Origin: Pseudomonadota bacterium
GTDB taxonomy: Bacteria; Pseudomonadota; Gammaproteobacteria; Enterobacterales; Enterobacteriaceae
Length of the DNA stretch: 56,875 nucleotides
Assembly: GCA_018261615.1 (NCBI GenBank)
Contig: JAGTSE010000023.1
Coordinates: forward strand, 1 to 56,875
Reading direction: 5' to 3'
The position numbers and the translations under genes were made by a program. Shown here one piece after another: positions 15,841-24,750 of the stretch. Below the pieces are notes generated by a model. The model searched no databases, was not told the DNA's origin, and was given only the letters and a program-made list of their open reading frames with translations. Positions within the stretch are counted from its first letter, which is position 1; each line of letters starts with the position of its first letter.

Positions 15841-17669
15841 ATGAAGTTTTTGATTCAAAAGCCTTCCTCAAAACGGTGACCAGCAAACCCGGCGTGTATC
15901 GTATGTATGACGCTGGAGATACCGTTATCTATGTTGGTAAAGCGAAAGATCTTAAAAAACGCCTTTCCAGCTATTTCCGCAGCAATCTTGCCTCCCGAAA
16001 AACCGAAGCACTGGTCGCTCAAATCCAACAGATTGATGTGACGGTGACGCATACCGAAACTGAGGCGCTGCTGCTGGAGCATAACTACATCAAGCTTTAT
16101 CAGCCTCGCTATAACGTCTTGTTGCGGGATGATAAATCTTATCCGTTGATTTTTCTCAGCGGCGATACGCATCCTCGACTGTCGATGCACCGGGGTGCGA
16201 AACATGCAAAAGGGGAGTATTTCGGCCCGTTTCCTAACGGCTATGCCGTGCGCGAGACGCTGGCGCTGCTGCAGAAAATATTCCCCGTCCGCCAGTGTGA
16301 GAATAGCGTTTATCGCAACCGCTCCCGCCCGTGCCTGCAATACCAGATTGGTCGCTGCCTTGGGCCGTGTGTCGCGGGCCTGGTCAGTGAAGAAGAGTAT
16401 GCGCAGCAAGTTGAGTATGTTCGCTTGTTTCTTGCCGGGAAAGACGATCAGGTGTTGACGCAACTTATCGCCCGCATGGAGAAGGCCAGCCAGGCGCTGG
16501 AATTCGAAGAAGCCGCACGCGTGCGCGACCAGATTCAGGCGGTACGGCGGGTCACGGAAAAACAGTTTGTCTCTAACACCGGCGACGATCTTGATGTTAT
16601 CGGCGTGGCGTTTGATGCTGGCATGGCCTGCGTACACGTGCTGTTTATTCGCCAGGGGAAAGTCCTCGGTAGCCGCAGTTACTTTCCCAAAGTGCCTGGC
16701 GGTACGGCGTTGGGTGAAGTGGTGGAAACGTTTGTCGGTCAGTTTTATTTGCAGGGCAGCCAGATGCGAACTCTGCCTGGCGAAATCCTGCTGGATTTCA
16801 ATCTCAGTGATAAAACGCTGTTGGCCGATTCACTCTCTGAGCTGGCTGGCCGCCGGGTTAATGTACAGACTAAACCGCGCGGCGATCGCGCGCGCTATCT
16901 GAAGCTGGCGCGCACAAATGCTGCCACGGCACTTAGCACCAGGCTTTCGCAGCAATCGACCGTTCACCAGCGTCTGGCCGCGCTGGCCAGCGTGTTGCAA
17001 CTGCCGGAAGTAAAACGGATGGAGTGCTTTGATATTAGCCATACGATGGGCGAACAAACAGTTGCGTCATGTGTGGTTTTTGATACCAATGGGCCATTAC
17101 GCCCGGAGTACCGCCGCTATAACATCACCGGTATTACTCCCGGCGATGACTATGCGGCAATGAATCAGGTCCTTAGTCGCCGTTATGGCAAAGCGATTGA
17201 GGAAAGCAAAATTCCTGACGTGATCCTTATTGACGGTGGCAAAGGGCAACTGGGTCAGGCGAAGGCGGTTTTTGCCGAGCTAGATGTTCCGTGGAATAAG
17301 CACAAGCCGTTGCTGCTGGGCGTTGCGAAAGGCGCCGATCGCAAAGCTGGGCTTGAAACGCTGTTCTTTGAGCCGGAAGGTGAGGGGTTTAGTCTGCCAC
17401 CGGACTCTCCGGCACTGCATGTTATCCAGCATATCCGCGATGAATCGCACGACCATGCGATCAGTGGTCACCGGAAAAAACGCGCCAAAGTGAAGAACAC
17501 CAGTTCGCTGGAAACGATCGAAGGCGTGGGGCCAAAGCGTCGCCAAATGCTGTTGAAATATATGGGTGGATTGCAGGGATTGATCAATGCCAGTGTTGAT
17601 GAAATATCAAAAGTGCCGGGAATCTCGCAAAGCCTGGCAGAAAAGATCTTCTACTCGTTGAAACATTAG
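15837..17669 (+). CDS. uvrC: excinuclease ABC subunit C
   Basis: A 610-residue nuclease subunit that cuts on both sides of a lesion in nucleotide excision repair. Domains in order: GIY-YIG nuclease ([23 protein letters not shown], about 16-40), a cysteine-rich cluster ([15 protein letters not shown]), the UVR domain that meets UvrB ([18 protein letters not shown], about 220-237), the RNase H-like C-terminal nuclease ([28 protein letters not shown]), and a helix-hairpin-helix pair ([25 protein letters not shown]). The start is GTG at 15837, overlapping the uvrY stop, so translation is probably coupled. Confidence 0.98.
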   Translation: MNEVFDSKAFLKTVTSKPGVYRMYDAGDTVIYVGKAKDLKKRLSSYFRSNLASRKTEALVAQIQQIDVTVTHTETEALLLEHNYIKLYQPRYNVLLRDDKSYPLIFLSGDTHPRLSMHRGAKHAKGEYFGPFPNGYAVRETLALLQKIFPVRQCENSVYRNRSRPCLQYQIGRCLGPCVAGLVSEEEYAQQVEYVRLFLAGKDDQVLTQLIARMEKASQALEFEEAARVRDQIQAVRRVTEKQFVSNTGDDLDVIGVAFDAGMACVHVLFIRQGKVLGSRSYFPKVPGGTALGEVVETFVGQFYLQGSQMRTLPGEILLDFNLSDKTLLADSLSELAGRRVNVQTKPRGDRARYLKLARTNAATALSTRLSQQSTVHQRLAALASVLQLPEVKRMECFDISHTMGEQTVASCVVFDTNGPLRPEYRRYNITGITPGDDYAAMNQVLSRRYGKAIEESKIPDVILIDGGKGQLGQAKAVFAELDVPWNKHKPLLLGVAKGADRKAGLETLFFEPEGEGFSLPPDSPALHVIQHIRDESHDHAISGHRKKRAKVKNTSSLETIEGVGPKRRQMLLKYMGGLQGLINASVDEISKVPGISQSLAEKIFYSLKH

Positions 17670-17725
17670 GGGCTCTGTAGCACCATAGAGCGAAAATTTA
17701 CGGACAACAGACAGTTAACGCCACT

Positions 17726-18274
17726 ATGCGATTAAATATTCCTACGCTGCTTACCCTTTTTCGCGTCATCCTGATCCCTTTTTTCGTGCTGGCGTTTTAT
17801 CTTCCTTTTTACTGGTCACCATTCGTTTGTGCGCTCATTTTTTGTGTCGCGGCGATAACCGACTGGTTTGACGGCTACTTGGCGCGCCGCTGGAATCAGA
17901 GCACCCGTTTTGGCGCCTTCCTCGATCCGGTTGCCGATAAAGTGCTGGTCGCCATCGCGATGGTGCTGGTGGCTGAGCATTATCATACCTGGTGGGTAAC
18001 ACTGCCTGCGGCTACCATGATCGCCCGTGAGATCATTATTTCCGCGCTGCGTGAGTGGATGGCGGAGATGGGGAAACGCAGTCGCGTAGCGGTATCCTGG
18101 ATCGGTAAAGTGAAAACCACTGCACAAATGATGGCGTTGGTAGGGCTGCTGTGGCGTCCAAATATCTGGGTTGAATATGCAGGCATTGCGTTGTTCTTCG
18201 TTGCTGCCGGGCTGACACTGTGGTCAATGCTGCAATATCTGAATGCAGCACGTGGCGATCTGCTTGAGCCTTGA
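17726..18274 (+). CDS. pgsA: CDP-diacylglycerol--glycerol-3-phosphate 3-phosphatidyltransferase
   Basis: A 182-residue inner-membrane enzyme that makes phosphatidylglycerophosphate, the first step to phosphatidylglycerol and cardiolipin. The CDP-alcohol phosphotransferase signature is complete: [28 protein letters not shown], with the metal-binding aspartates. Four or more hydrophobic segments span the rest. It lies 56 bp after uvrC, the conserved order. Confidence 0.97.
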   Translation: MRLNIPTLLTLFRVILIPFFVLAFYLPFYWSPFVCALIFCVAAITDWFDGYLARRWNQSTRFGAFLDPVADKVLVAIAMVLVAEHYHTWWVTLPAATMIAREIIISALREWMAEMGKRSRVAVSWIGKVKTTAQMMALVGLLWRPNIWVEYAGIALFFVAAGLTLWSMLQYLNAARGDLLEP

Positions 18275-18323
18275 TCGTATCGTCGTAATTTTCAGCAAAC
18301 GATCCGGGTTTTGAAAAATATCG

Positions 18324-18351
18324 TTGACTCAGTGCGTCAGGTAAGTAGAAT
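18324..18351 (+). promoter_or_regulatory. promoter of the glyW-cysT-leuZ tRNA operon
   Basis: TTGACT (18324-18329) and TAGAAT (18346-18351) are separated by 16 bp and followed by a GC-containing discriminator, about 70 bp before the first tRNA. No other good pair is seen between pgsA and the tRNAs. Confidence 0.7.
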
Positions 18352-18423
18352 GCAACGCATCGGAAGGCAGCATGGCTTGCCAGAAGATAGAAAAATCAAG
18401 TGATTAGAAAAAAACTTGATAAT

Positions 18424-18499
<76 letters not shown>

Positions 18500-18552
18500 A
18501 TTAAGACATCGGCTTACAAAGCGGGTGTTGGCTGAAAAGTATCCAGATTCAC

Positions 18553-18626
18553 GGCGCGTTAGCAAAGCGGTTATGTAGCGGATTGCAAATCCGTCTAGTC
18601 CGGTTCGACTCCGGAACGCGCCTCCA
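18553..18626 (+). tRNA. cysT: tRNA-Cys (anticodon GCA)
   Basis: A 74 nt cloverleaf including CCA: acceptor GGCGCGT with ACGCGCC, anticodon loop ATTGCAAAT with GCA, and T-arm GGTTCGACTCC. Located 53 bp after tRNA-Gly. Confidence 0.98.
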
Positions 18627-18638
18627 ATTTCTTCCCGA

Positions 18639-18725
18639 GCCCGGATGGTGGAATCGGTAGACACAAGGGATTTAAAATCCCTCGGCGTTCGCGCTGTGCG
18701 GGTTCAAGTCCCGCTCCGGGTACCA
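18639..18725 (+). tRNA. leuZ: tRNA-Leu (anticodon TAA)
   Basis: An 87 nt class II tRNA with a long variable arm and encoded CCA: acceptor GCCCGGA, anticodon loop TTTAAAA with TAA, T-arm GGTTCAAGTCC. Integrated elements often enter at tRNA 3' ends, and the sequence downstream carries an integrase remnant. No second copy of the tRNA 3' end was seen downstream. Confidence 0.98.
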
Positions 18726-18767
18726 TGGGAAAACAAGAATAAAATCAATGATAAGCAGTGTCGTGTA

Positions 18768-18791
18768 AACCACCGAAAGGTGGTTTTTTTA
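18768..18791 (+). terminator. terminator of the tRNA operon
   Basis: ACCACC (18769-18774), GAAA loop and GGTGGT (18779-18784), then an uninterrupted T-run. Located 43 bp after tRNA-Leu. Confidence 0.85.
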
Positions 18792-18801
18792 TTGTCTTTT
18801 T

Positions 18802-18839
18802 TCGCCATTCGCCATTCTTTCGCCATTCGACTTCGCCAT
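18802..18839. repeat. four short direct repeats TCGCCAT(TC)
   Basis: TCGCCATTC occurs at 18802, 18809 and 18820, and TCGCCAT again at 18833, all in the same direction and partly overlapping. The cluster lies between the tRNA operon terminator and the integrase remnant, where arm-type integrase or excisionase sites would sit in an intact element. That role is a guess. Confidence 0.6.
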
Positions 18840-18851
18840 ATGAAGAGGGCA

Positions 18852-19094
18852 TTACTGCCCTCTAACTACCGGAACTATTGAAACTTTACGGTTATATTTC
18901 GCTGTCTGAGATACGTTTTTATTGCCTGAAACTTCCTGTTTTTCATTTAGCGTCCCTTTCAGATCCGATATCCCTTTAGCCTTCAGATCGTGAAAAGTAA
19001 ATTGAAAATCAAGATCCGGATATTTCGCCATAGCTACTTTCTTTGCCTTCATTATTGAAACACTAAACGAACGAATGAAACACGCCTGATCCAT
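18852..19094 (-). pseudogene. C-terminal remnant of a tyrosine integrase
   Basis: About 75 residues match the end of phage-type tyrosine recombinases: the stretch FTFHDLKAKGISDLKGTL corresponds to the HxLR-type box of this subfamily, and QTAKYNRKVSIVP covers the region of the catalytic tyrosine. The catalytic core N-terminal to this and the whole arm-binding domain are absent; upstream sequence carries no continuation. It points back at tRNA-Leu, the usual arrangement for an element inserted in that gene. The stop codon overlaps a perfect 8 bp hairpin (18844-18863). The fragment is not expected to function. Confidence 0.75.
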
Positions 19095-19132
19095 TCCTGT
19101 TTATGCCGCCTGATTTGGCGGCATTCCCGTAG

Positions 19133-19264
19133 GAACAGCAGGCATCTATTGCCGCCGCGCTGGAGCTGGAATCCGAACCGCTGAATGTGATCGTCCGGGT
19201 GGTTGCTTACCGTGACATGATGCTCAGGCAGCGTATTAATGGTGGTGGGCAGCGTGCATGTTAA
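19133..19264 (+). pseudogene. tail of an unidentified gene in the tRNA-Leu element scar
   Basis: An open frame without an initiator from 19133 to a TAA at 19262 reads as normal coding sequence for 43 residues (QQASIAAALELESEPLNVIV, then RVVAYRDMMLRQRI). It ends abruptly on the left at a junction following GGCGG-rich sequence. I do not recognise the family. It looks like the 3' end of an accessory gene left when the element decayed. Confidence 0.4.
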
Positions 19265-19414
19265 GCCATACCGTATCGTCCGATCTTGATAATCTTGTCG
19301 GCAACTTGGATATTAAGCGACGTGATTTACAGCACCGGTGAAAATATTCGAAGCGTTATTGCATCAGGGCTTCTGAAATAAGGTCTGTGACCATTTTGAT
19401 ATCATTAACTGCAC

Positions 19415-19446
19415 AAAAAACGTACTGATCTTCTCGCGCGTTTTTT
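19415..19446 (-). terminator. terminator of tyrP
   Basis: AAAAAACG (19415-19422) pairs with CGTTTTTT (19439-19446) around a 16 nt loop; on the minus strand this gives a stem ending in a T-run, just past the tyrP stop. Confidence 0.6.
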
Positions 19447-19451
19447 CAGTC

Positions 19452-20663
19452 TTATCCTACTTCAGGCAGCAAACCGGCGACGATTAAAAACTGAATGGCG
19501 ATAACCGCAATGCCACAGGCGAAAATCAGGCACAGTATGGGTTTGCCGCCGGGAACACGATAAGTATGTTGCGAATTATGTTTCCGGCTTTGCCAGGCCA
19601 GCATTGACGGTAACAGAAGTGCCAGCACGGAAAGCGCGACACCGGCATAGCCGAGCGCCATCACAAATCCGCGCGGATAAAACAGCGCAAAGGCCAGCGG
19701 CGGCAGGAACGTGATTATTCCGCTTTGCAGGCGTCCGGCAGCGTTGTTACGCCGCTGGAAAAGATCCGCGAGATAATCAAATAATCCCAGCGATACGCCG
19801 AGGAAAGAGGTCGCCAGCGCCAGATCGGCAAACAGGTGAACGGCCAGTTCCACATGCGGCGAGGCCACCACTTCGCGCAAAGCTTGCAGCAACCCGTTTA
19901 ATCCTGCTTGGCTGGCCAGTAGCCCCATAAACATTGATGAATCAATACTGCCGAGTGTTGTAAGCTGCCAGAAAATATAGGCCACCAGCGGAATGGCGCT
20001 GCCGGTGATAAATATCTTGCGCAACTTGCGGATATCGCCGCCCATGTAACTAACAATGCTCGGTACGCTACCGTGAAAACCAAACGAGGTGAAGATCACC
20101 GGAATTGCCGACAGCGCCAGTCCTTTTTCCAGCGGCATGGTCAGCAAATTCGTCTGGTGAACATGCGGCATTAACAGCGCCAGCATCACCACGAGGAAGA
20201 GGAGCTTGGCGCTGAAAAGAAAGCGGTTAAACAGATCGACAAGCGAAGTACCTGCGCATACGACACCACCAGCAATAATAGTGAACAGCAGCACACCGGC
20301 GACGGGCGAAAGCGCAACGTTAAACCACTGGCTGATACTGGACGCCAGCAACTCTCCTGCGCCGCTGATGTACGCTGCGGTCAGCGCGTACATTAAAAAC
20401 ATCATACTGAAACCTGTGATCCACTGCCCATAGCGACCAAGATAACGCCTTGCCAGCGATCCCAGACCGGTATCGGCGGGAACATGCTGATAAACCTCCA
20501 GCAAGAGCAGGGCGGTGTAACACATCACTGCCCACAGCGCGATAAGTAACACGAAAGTGGTGGCAAACCCAACGCCAGCTGCTGCCAGCGGCATTGCCAA
20601 CATTCCTGCGCCGATCGTGGTGCCAGCGACGATAAAAACACTCCCTAATGTTCTATTTTTCAC
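19452..20663 (-). CDS. tyrP: tyrosine-specific permease TyrP
   Basis: A 403-residue inner-membrane proton/tyrosine symporter of the hydroxy/aromatic amino acid permease family, with about eleven hydrophobic segments. Signature sequence is near the start: [23 protein letters not shown]. The start is GTG at 20663, preceded by GAGGAAA; the frame is open eight codons further, but the family begins at [10 protein letters not shown] TyrR box lies upstream at 20755-20772, which fits the known repression by tyrosine and activation by phenylalanine. In E. coli yecA lies between tyrP and leuZ; here that gene is missing. Confidence 0.97.
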   Translation of the reverse strand: MKNRTLGSVFIVAGTTIGAGMLAMPLAAAGVGFATTFVLLIALWAVMCYTALLLLEVYQHVPADTGLGSLARRYLGRYGQWITGFSMMFLMYALTAAYISGAGELLASSISQWFNVALSPVAGVLLFTIIAGGVVCAGTSLVDLFNRFLFSAKLLFLVVMLALLMPHVHQTNLLTMPLEKGLALSAIPVIFTSFGFHGSVPSIVSYMGGDIRKLRKIFITGSAIPLVAYIFWQLTTLGSIDSSMFMGLLASQAGLNGLLQALREVVASPHVELAVHLFADLALATSFLGVSLGLFDYLADLFQRRNNAAGRLQSGIITFLPPLAFALFYPRGFVMALGYAGVALSVLALLLPSMLAWQSRKHNSQHTYRVPGGKPILCLIFACGIAVIAIQFLIVAGLLPEVG

Positions 20664-20754
20664 GCTTTCCTCTGCAATAAAACACACTACCAGCCCAAAC
20701 TGCGGCGCAGATTAAGATAATTCAGTAGCTTCGTCAAATAGATGTTACATACTT

Positions 20755-20772
20755 TGTAAGTATATCTTTACG
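20755..20772. promoter_or_regulatory. TyrR box upstream of tyrP
   Basis: TGTAAG-N6-TTTACG (20755-20772) fits the palindromic TyrR consensus TGTAAA-N6-TTTACA with one mismatch per arm, about 92 bp before the tyrP start. A second, weaker TGTTAC-N6-TGTAAG overlaps it, resembling the paired strong and weak boxes known for tyrP. Confidence 0.7.
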
Positions 20773-20902
20773 GTAATTTTGGCGGCATCTGCACAACCGG
20801 ATCGGGCGATATGCCTATTGTGCTGGATGCATGTAAACCTGTCTTAACGCAACACCTTCAGGAAATGTTGTGTTTATGATGCATCTTTTTCGGGGAGGAT
20901 TT

Positions 20903-21142
20903 ATGGCATCAATACATGGTCACGAAGTACTGAATATGATGATTGCATCAGGCGAACATTACACCACGGAGAGCCTTGCGGAGGCCATTAACGCGCGCTT
21001 CGGGGAAACGGCACGTTTTCATACTTGCTCAGCAGAGGGAATGACGGCGGCGGAACTGGTGACATTTTTAGCGGCGCACGGAAAATTCATTCCGGCTGAA
21101 GAGGGTTTTTCCACTCACGAAAGTAAAATCTGCCGACATTAA
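20903..21142 (+). CDS. yecH: YecH, DUF2492 family metal-binding protein
   Basis: A 79-residue soluble protein. The start at 20903 has GGGAGGA seven bases upstream and matches the family N-terminus (SIHGHEVLNMMI). Conserved His and Cys residues (HGHEV, FHTCSAEGM, KICRH) suggest metal binding. Function is not established. It lies between tyrP and ftnA as in E. coli, divergent from tyrP and convergent with ftnA. Confidence 0.92.
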   Translation: MASIHGHEVLNMMIASGEHYTTESLAEAINARFGETARFHTCSAEGMTAAELVTFLAAHGKFIPAEEGFSTHESKICRH

Positions 21143-21149
21143 TAAAAAC

Positions 21150-21175
21150 GGCGGTAAAGAGTAGTATTTACCGCC
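21150..21175. terminator. hairpin between convergent yecH and ftnA
   Basis: GGCGGTAAA (21150-21158) pairs perfectly with TTTACCGCC (21167-21175), 8 bp after the yecH stop. A second stem, AGAGCC (21185-21190) with GGCTCT (21201-21206), touches the ftnA stop. Together they probably stop transcription from both sides. Confidence 0.6.
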
Positions 21176-21205
21176 TGAGTAATTAGAGCCTATCCCATTA
21201 GGCTC

Positions 21206-21703
21206 TTAGTTCTGCGTATCCAGCGTCGCCAGTTCTTTATCGATGAAATACAAACCTTCACCGCTTTTACCTGCCAGCGTTAATTTATCGATAACCGACT
21301 TAAACAATTTCTCTTCTTCGTGCTGTTCGGCAACATACCATTGCAGAAAATTAAAGGTTGGATAATCCTGAGAGGTCATGGCAACGTGCGCCAGTTCATT
21401 AATTTTCTGCGTGATCAGTTGCTCATGTTCGTAAGTGGCGCGAAACAGTACATCCAGAGAAGCATAATCGGCAACCAGCGATTCGATACTATTGATGCGC
21501 GGCAGGTTGCCGGTATCCGTCAGATAGTCAAACAGACGCTGCATATGCGTCATCTCTTCCTGCGCGTGGCGGCGCAGGAAAGCCGCAGCGCCTTCAAAAC
21601 TGTGGTAGCTGCACCATGCGCTCATCTGTTGATAAAGCAGGGAAGAAAATAGTTCCAGATTCATTTGTTCATTTAGTTTTTCAACCATCTCTGCTTTTAA
21701 CAT
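21206..21703 (-). CDS. ftnA: non-heme ferritin FtnA
   Basis: A 165-residue iron-storage subunit that forms a 24-mer shell and oxidises Fe(II) to a mineral core. Ferroxidase ligands are visible: Glu in [14 protein letters not shown] (residue 17 region), Glu-Glu-x-x-His in [18 protein letters not shown] (about 49-53), Glu in [10 protein letters not shown] (about 94) and the Gln-Glu segment [13 protein letters not shown] (about 127-130). Length matches E. coli FtnA. Confidence 0.97.
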   Translation of the reverse strand: MLKAEMVEKLNEQMNLELFSSLLYQQMSAWCSYHSFEGAAAFLRRHAQEEMTHMQRLFDYLTDTGNLPRINSIESLVADYASLDVLFRATYEHEQLITQKINELAHVAMTSQDYPTFNFLQWYVAEQHEEEKLFKSVIDKLTLAGKSGEGLYFIDKELATLDTQN

Positions 21704-21901
21704 GGCATAGCTCCGGAAAATATAAATATAGAATGGCGGCCACTATAATTTCTTATTTAATTATTTGCAAAAGGTTAAATGAAAAATTATTTATTAAATA
21801 ATTGAATGAGAATAACACGCATTGTTGTAGTTAATTAAATAAATGAGAATTGTTTTGATTATTAATAAACGAGTGGGCCAGCATGATTGCTGGCCAGGAA
21901 A

Positions 21902-22234
21902 TTACCAACTGCCAGTGGTATGGGAAAAGGCCATGCCGCGGCACTGATATTGAATAGTAACTTTTGTATTCATGCAAACCGAACCGCTGATCAGGCTGCA
22001 TGTTTCGATCGGTTGGCCGAAAGGCACTGCCGTAGCATAACCCATTTGTTGGCACTGCTTGTTAGCCGTTCCTTGTGCGGTGTATTGGTCGTAATTAGCG
22101 GTTTGCATCATCGACTGGTTATAGCTCAGACGCACCAGTCCACTGGTGGTATCGACACTGCTGACTTGCACTTCTTTGGTGAGAGTACAGCCAGCAAGCA
22201 GGAGCAGCGAAGCGGTAACAAAAATTTTCTTCAT
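21902..22234 (-). CDS. yecR: YecR-like lipoprotein
   Basis: A 110-residue lipoprotein. The start at 22234 gives a type II signal MKKIFVTASLLLLAGC with Cys16 as the lipidation site; a longer frame from 22252 would place six polar residues before it. Further cysteines (NKQCQQMG, ETCSLI, SVCMN, YQCRG) could form disulfides in the periplasm. In E. coli yecR belongs to the flagellar regulon, but its role is unknown. No clean sigma-28 promoter was found upstream here. Confidence 0.88.
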   Translation of the reverse strand: MKKIFVTASLLLLAGCTLTKEVQVSSVDTTSGLVRLSYNQSMMQTANYDQYTAQGTANKQCQQMGYATAVPFGQPIETCSLISGSVCMNTKVTIQYQCRGMAFSHTTGSW

Positions 22235-22478
22235 GAAATCACTCTGATTCATTTTGGCATGTTCTCATCTTAACGTGCGGATCTGAGGGCAATCGGCAGA
22301 ATAACCCGTGGAACTGACGCTACTAATCGCGACGGCTAAACGGCGAGGGATTGATGCAAAACTGTGAACCTGCTTTTGATTTTTAAAACGAAATTTCATT
22401 AAATTTGAAAGTATGTTTGTCAGGTAGTATGGTTTATCCAACCTTTGCTATCTGAAGCATGTTCACAGGAGATCAAAA

Positions 22479-23117
22479 ATGAAAATTGCACTGATGATGG
22501 AAAACAGTCAGGCGGCTAAAAACGCCATCATTCTGAAAGAACTGAAAGCCGTTGCCGATGAAAAAGATTTCCCGGTGTTTAACGTCGGTATGTGCGACGA
22601 GAATGACCATCATCTGACTTACATCCACCTGGGCATTATGGCGAGTATTCTGCTTAACGCGAAAGCCGTGGATTTTATCGTAACTGGCTGCGGTACCGGG
22701 CAGGGCGCGCTGATGTCGCTGAACATTCATCCAGGTGTGGTGTGCGGCTACTGTATTGATCCCGCGGATGCGTTCCTGTTTGCCCAGATCAACAACGGTA
22801 ATGCGTTATCGCTGCCGTTTGCGAAAGGTTTTGGTTGGGGCGCGGAACTGAACGTGCGCTTTATTTTTGAGAAAGCCTTTACCGGCCGTAAAGGAGAAGG
22901 TTATCCGCCGGAGCGTAAAGAACCGCAGGTACGCAATGCAGGGATCCTGAACCAGGTAAAAGCCGCGGTGGTTAAAGACAATTACCTCGATTCCCTGCGC
23001 GCCATTGACCGTGAACTGGTTAAAACGGCCGTCTCCGGCGAACGCTTCCAGCAGTGCTTCTTTGAGCACTGCCAGAACAAAGAGATTGAAGCCTTCGTTC
23101 GCGAAGTGTTGGCCTGA
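22479..23117 (+). CDS. RpiB/LacA/LacB family sugar-phosphate isomerase
   Basis: A 212-residue protein with a RpiB-like fold in its first 140 residues: KIALMMENSQAAKN at the start, VDFIVTGCGTGQGALMSLN with the Cys-Gly-Thr-Gly motif of the active site, and VCGYCIDPADAFLFAQINNGNAL with the Asn-Ala-Leu segment. Family members interconvert aldose and ketose phosphates. It is longer than RpiB (about 150 residues) because of a C-terminal helical extension. Substrate unknown. It stands alone between yecR and a decayed transporter gene, which might once have been linked to it. Confidence 0.8.
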   Translation: MKIALMMENSQAAKNAIILKELKAVADEKDFPVFNVGMCDENDHHLTYIHLGIMASILLNAKAVDFIVTGCGTGQGALMSLNIHPGVVCGYCIDPADAFLFAQINNGNALSLPFAKGFGWGAELNVRFIFEKAFTGRKGEGYPPERKEPQVRNAGILNQVKAAVVKDNYLDSLRAIDRELVKTAVSGERFQQCFFEHCQNKEIEAFVREVLA

Positions 23118-23156
23118 TAAAAGCCCGCCGTAGCTGGCCTGGCTGCGGCGGTCCCT

Positions 23157-24091
23157 TTACGCTTTTTTCTTCTGCGATACTGCGCTACCGGCATCTCTGA
23201 TCAGGCGCAATGTATCAAACATTCCAGCCAGGCAAATCAGCGCGATAAACACAAACGCCAGCCGGAAACTGATCCCTTCAATGCCAGTGATATGCAGCCA
23301 CTCACTGATATGTTCACCAATACGAATACCAATCGCACCAAGCGTGATACCCAGGCCGACAGCCAGTTGTGTAGCGGTACTGAATAGTGTATTGGCATAA
23401 CTCATTTGTGGTGACTGGACATCGGTAAAGGCGAGGGTGTTGACACCGGTAAACTGTACCGAGCGGAAGACGCCACCCAGGAACAGTGCCACAAAGGTGA
23501 GCCAGACAGGCGTTGCCGAGATAAGAAAAGCGCAGGCCAGCAACGCCAGCAAAATCGCATAATCCCCAGCGGCACATTGATAAAGAAGATCCAGCGCCAG
23601 TCAGCATAATGCGTAATAAACCCCCCCAGCGGTGGGCCGATGATCGGCGCGACCAGCGCGGGCCAGGTTAGCGTGGCGATGGCGGTAATAAGCTGCGTGG
23701 TGCGCAGTACGGCGAGACGCCCAACCGGCACCATCAAGGCGCCGCCGACGCCCTGCAAAATACGCATGCTGACGAACATTTCTACGCTGGTCGACAGTCC
23801 ACACAATATTGAAGCAATAGTGAAGATAGCCAGCGCCAGCGAAAAGACATTGCGTGCACCAAAGCGATCGGCAATCCAGCCGCTGGCCGGGATCAGCACT
23901 GCGAGGGTAATTAAATAAGCACTGATACCGATGTTCAGCGCAACGGCTTCGACACCAAACGTTTTTGCCATATCCGGTAGGGCGGTAGCGATTAATGTGC
24001 CGTCGATAAACTCCATAAAGAAAGCGCCAGCTACCAGAAGCGCAGCGGGAGAAAGACCTCCTGTCTTCCACAAAAGGGGGCTTCCACGCAT
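23157..24091 (-). pseudogene. MFS transporter (EmrB/QacA type), internal deletion and frameshift
   Basis: The N-terminal part (24091 leftwards to about 23555) encodes six normal helices with MFS motifs: FIDGTLIATALPDMAKTFG, GWIADRFGARNVFSLAL, RILQGVGGALMVPVGR and PIIGPPLGGFITHYADWRWIFFINVPLG. There the frame breaks, and the C-terminal part continues in another frame from about 23555 to the stop at 23157 (LISATPVWLTFVALFLGG, LFSTATQLAVGLGITLG). The whole span is 935 bp, about 480 bp short of the family, and is not a multiple of three. A central block of helices has been deleted at about 23549-23560. The product is not expected to work. Confidence 0.85.
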
Positions 24092-24205
24092 TGTGAGTCT
24101 GTCATTTGCAAAAATAATTGAGAATACTAAAAAAAATTTAGTGTGCTAAATGCAAGATTTATAATTGAATTTTTAACAAAGCTACTGCATTTTTATTTTT
24201 TGAAA

Positions 24206-24255
24206 CGTGATCTCCATCACATGATGATTGATTTTTGTGATGAGGGTCATATTAT
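24206..24255 (+). promoter_or_regulatory. azuCR promoter with two CRP-like sites
   Basis: A near-perfect CRP site, CGTGA-N6-TCACA (24206-24221), is followed by TTGATT (24228-24233) and TATTAT (24250-24255), a sigma-70 pair with 16 bp spacing. A second CRP-like site, TGTGA-N6-TCATA (24236-24251), lies between and over these hexamers. Binding there would block polymerase, in line with catabolite control of this RNA in E. coli. Confidence 0.6.
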
Positions 24256-24303
24256 GTACGCATTGGAATGTAACACCTGCATAACAAATCGCCGGAGCAA
24301 AAA

Positions 24304-24387
24304 ATGAAACTGCGTAAAATTCTGAAGCATATGTTTGAAACCTATTGCAAAACTTTCAAAGATGTACCGCCAGGCGCTATGTTCTGA
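24304..24387 (+). CDS. azuC: small membrane-associated protein AzuC
   Basis: A 27-residue protein, MKLRKILKHMFETYCKTFKD followed by VPPGAMF, preceded by CGGAG eight bases upstream. It matches AzuC of E. coli (28 residues) over nearly its whole length; here the last residue, Arg, is missing because a stop follows Met-Phe. The basic amphipathic helix fits the known attachment to the inner membrane, where AzuC binds and stimulates glycerol-3-phosphate dehydrogenase GlpD. Substitutions fall in the helix middle (His9, Glu12, Thr13). Confidence 0.88.
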   Translation: MKLRKILKHMFETYCKTFKDVPPGAMF

Positions 24388-24391
24388 TGAT

Positions 24392-24419
24392 AAAAAAACC
24401 TGCTTCAGCAGGTTTTTTT
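24392..24419 (+). terminator. terminator of azuCR
   Basis: A perfect 12 bp stem (AAAAAAACCTGC, TTCA loop, GCAGGTTTTTTT) begins 4 bp after the azuC stop, and its 3' arm provides the T-run. Confidence 0.92.
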
Positions 24420-24498
24420 ATGCCCGCCGCCCGGCGGCCAGGCCTACTCATACGCACGAATTCCCGCTACTATGGCGCACTTTATTTAAGGAGCGCCT

Positions 24499-24750
24499 AT
24501 GTCACAGAATCTCTCCACCGACCAGGAACTGGTATCCGATATCGTTGCCTGTCAGCTCGTCATCAAACAGATCCTCGACGTTATCGACGTCATCGCGCCG
24601 GTTGAAGTGCGTGAGAAAATGTCTCATCAGCTTAAGAGTATCGATTTTGCAACCCATCCGGCAGCCACCGACCCGGTTACCCGCCGTGCAATACAGAAAG
24701 CTATCGCCTTAATTGAGCTGAAATTTACTCCTCAGGGTGAAGCTCACTAA
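24499..24750 (+). CDS. yecJ: YecJ, DUF2766 family protein
   Basis: An 83-residue soluble protein, [20 protein letters not shown] onwards, with AGGAG eight bases upstream. It matches YecJ of E. coli in sequence and in its place after azuC. It is largely helical, with no signal peptide. Function unknown. Confidence 0.9.
   Translation: MSQNLSTDQELVSDIVACQLVIKQILDVIDVIAPVEVREKMSHQLKSIDFATHPAATDPVTRRAIQKAIALIELKFTPQGEAH

Larger units (their letters stand above)
24262..24420 (+). ncRNA. azuCR: dual-function RNA AzuCR
   Basis: A transcript from about 24262 (seven bases after TATTAT) to the terminator at 24420 would be about 159 nt, close to the 164 nt RNA of E. coli. It encodes the small protein AzuC. 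In E. coli the RNA also base-pairs with cadA and galE mRNAs. Whether that pairing segment is kept here cannot be judged without the target sequences. The 5' end is inferred from the promoter. Confidence 0.7.

Noticed and set aside
18645..18881. Open frame running out of tRNA-Leu
   Set aside because: It starts inside the tRNA and crosses the operon terminator and the repeat cluster; not a plausible gene.
22295..22320. Sigma-28 promoter for yecR
   Set aside because: GCCGATTG is present on the minus strand, but no TAAA stands 15 bp upstream of it.
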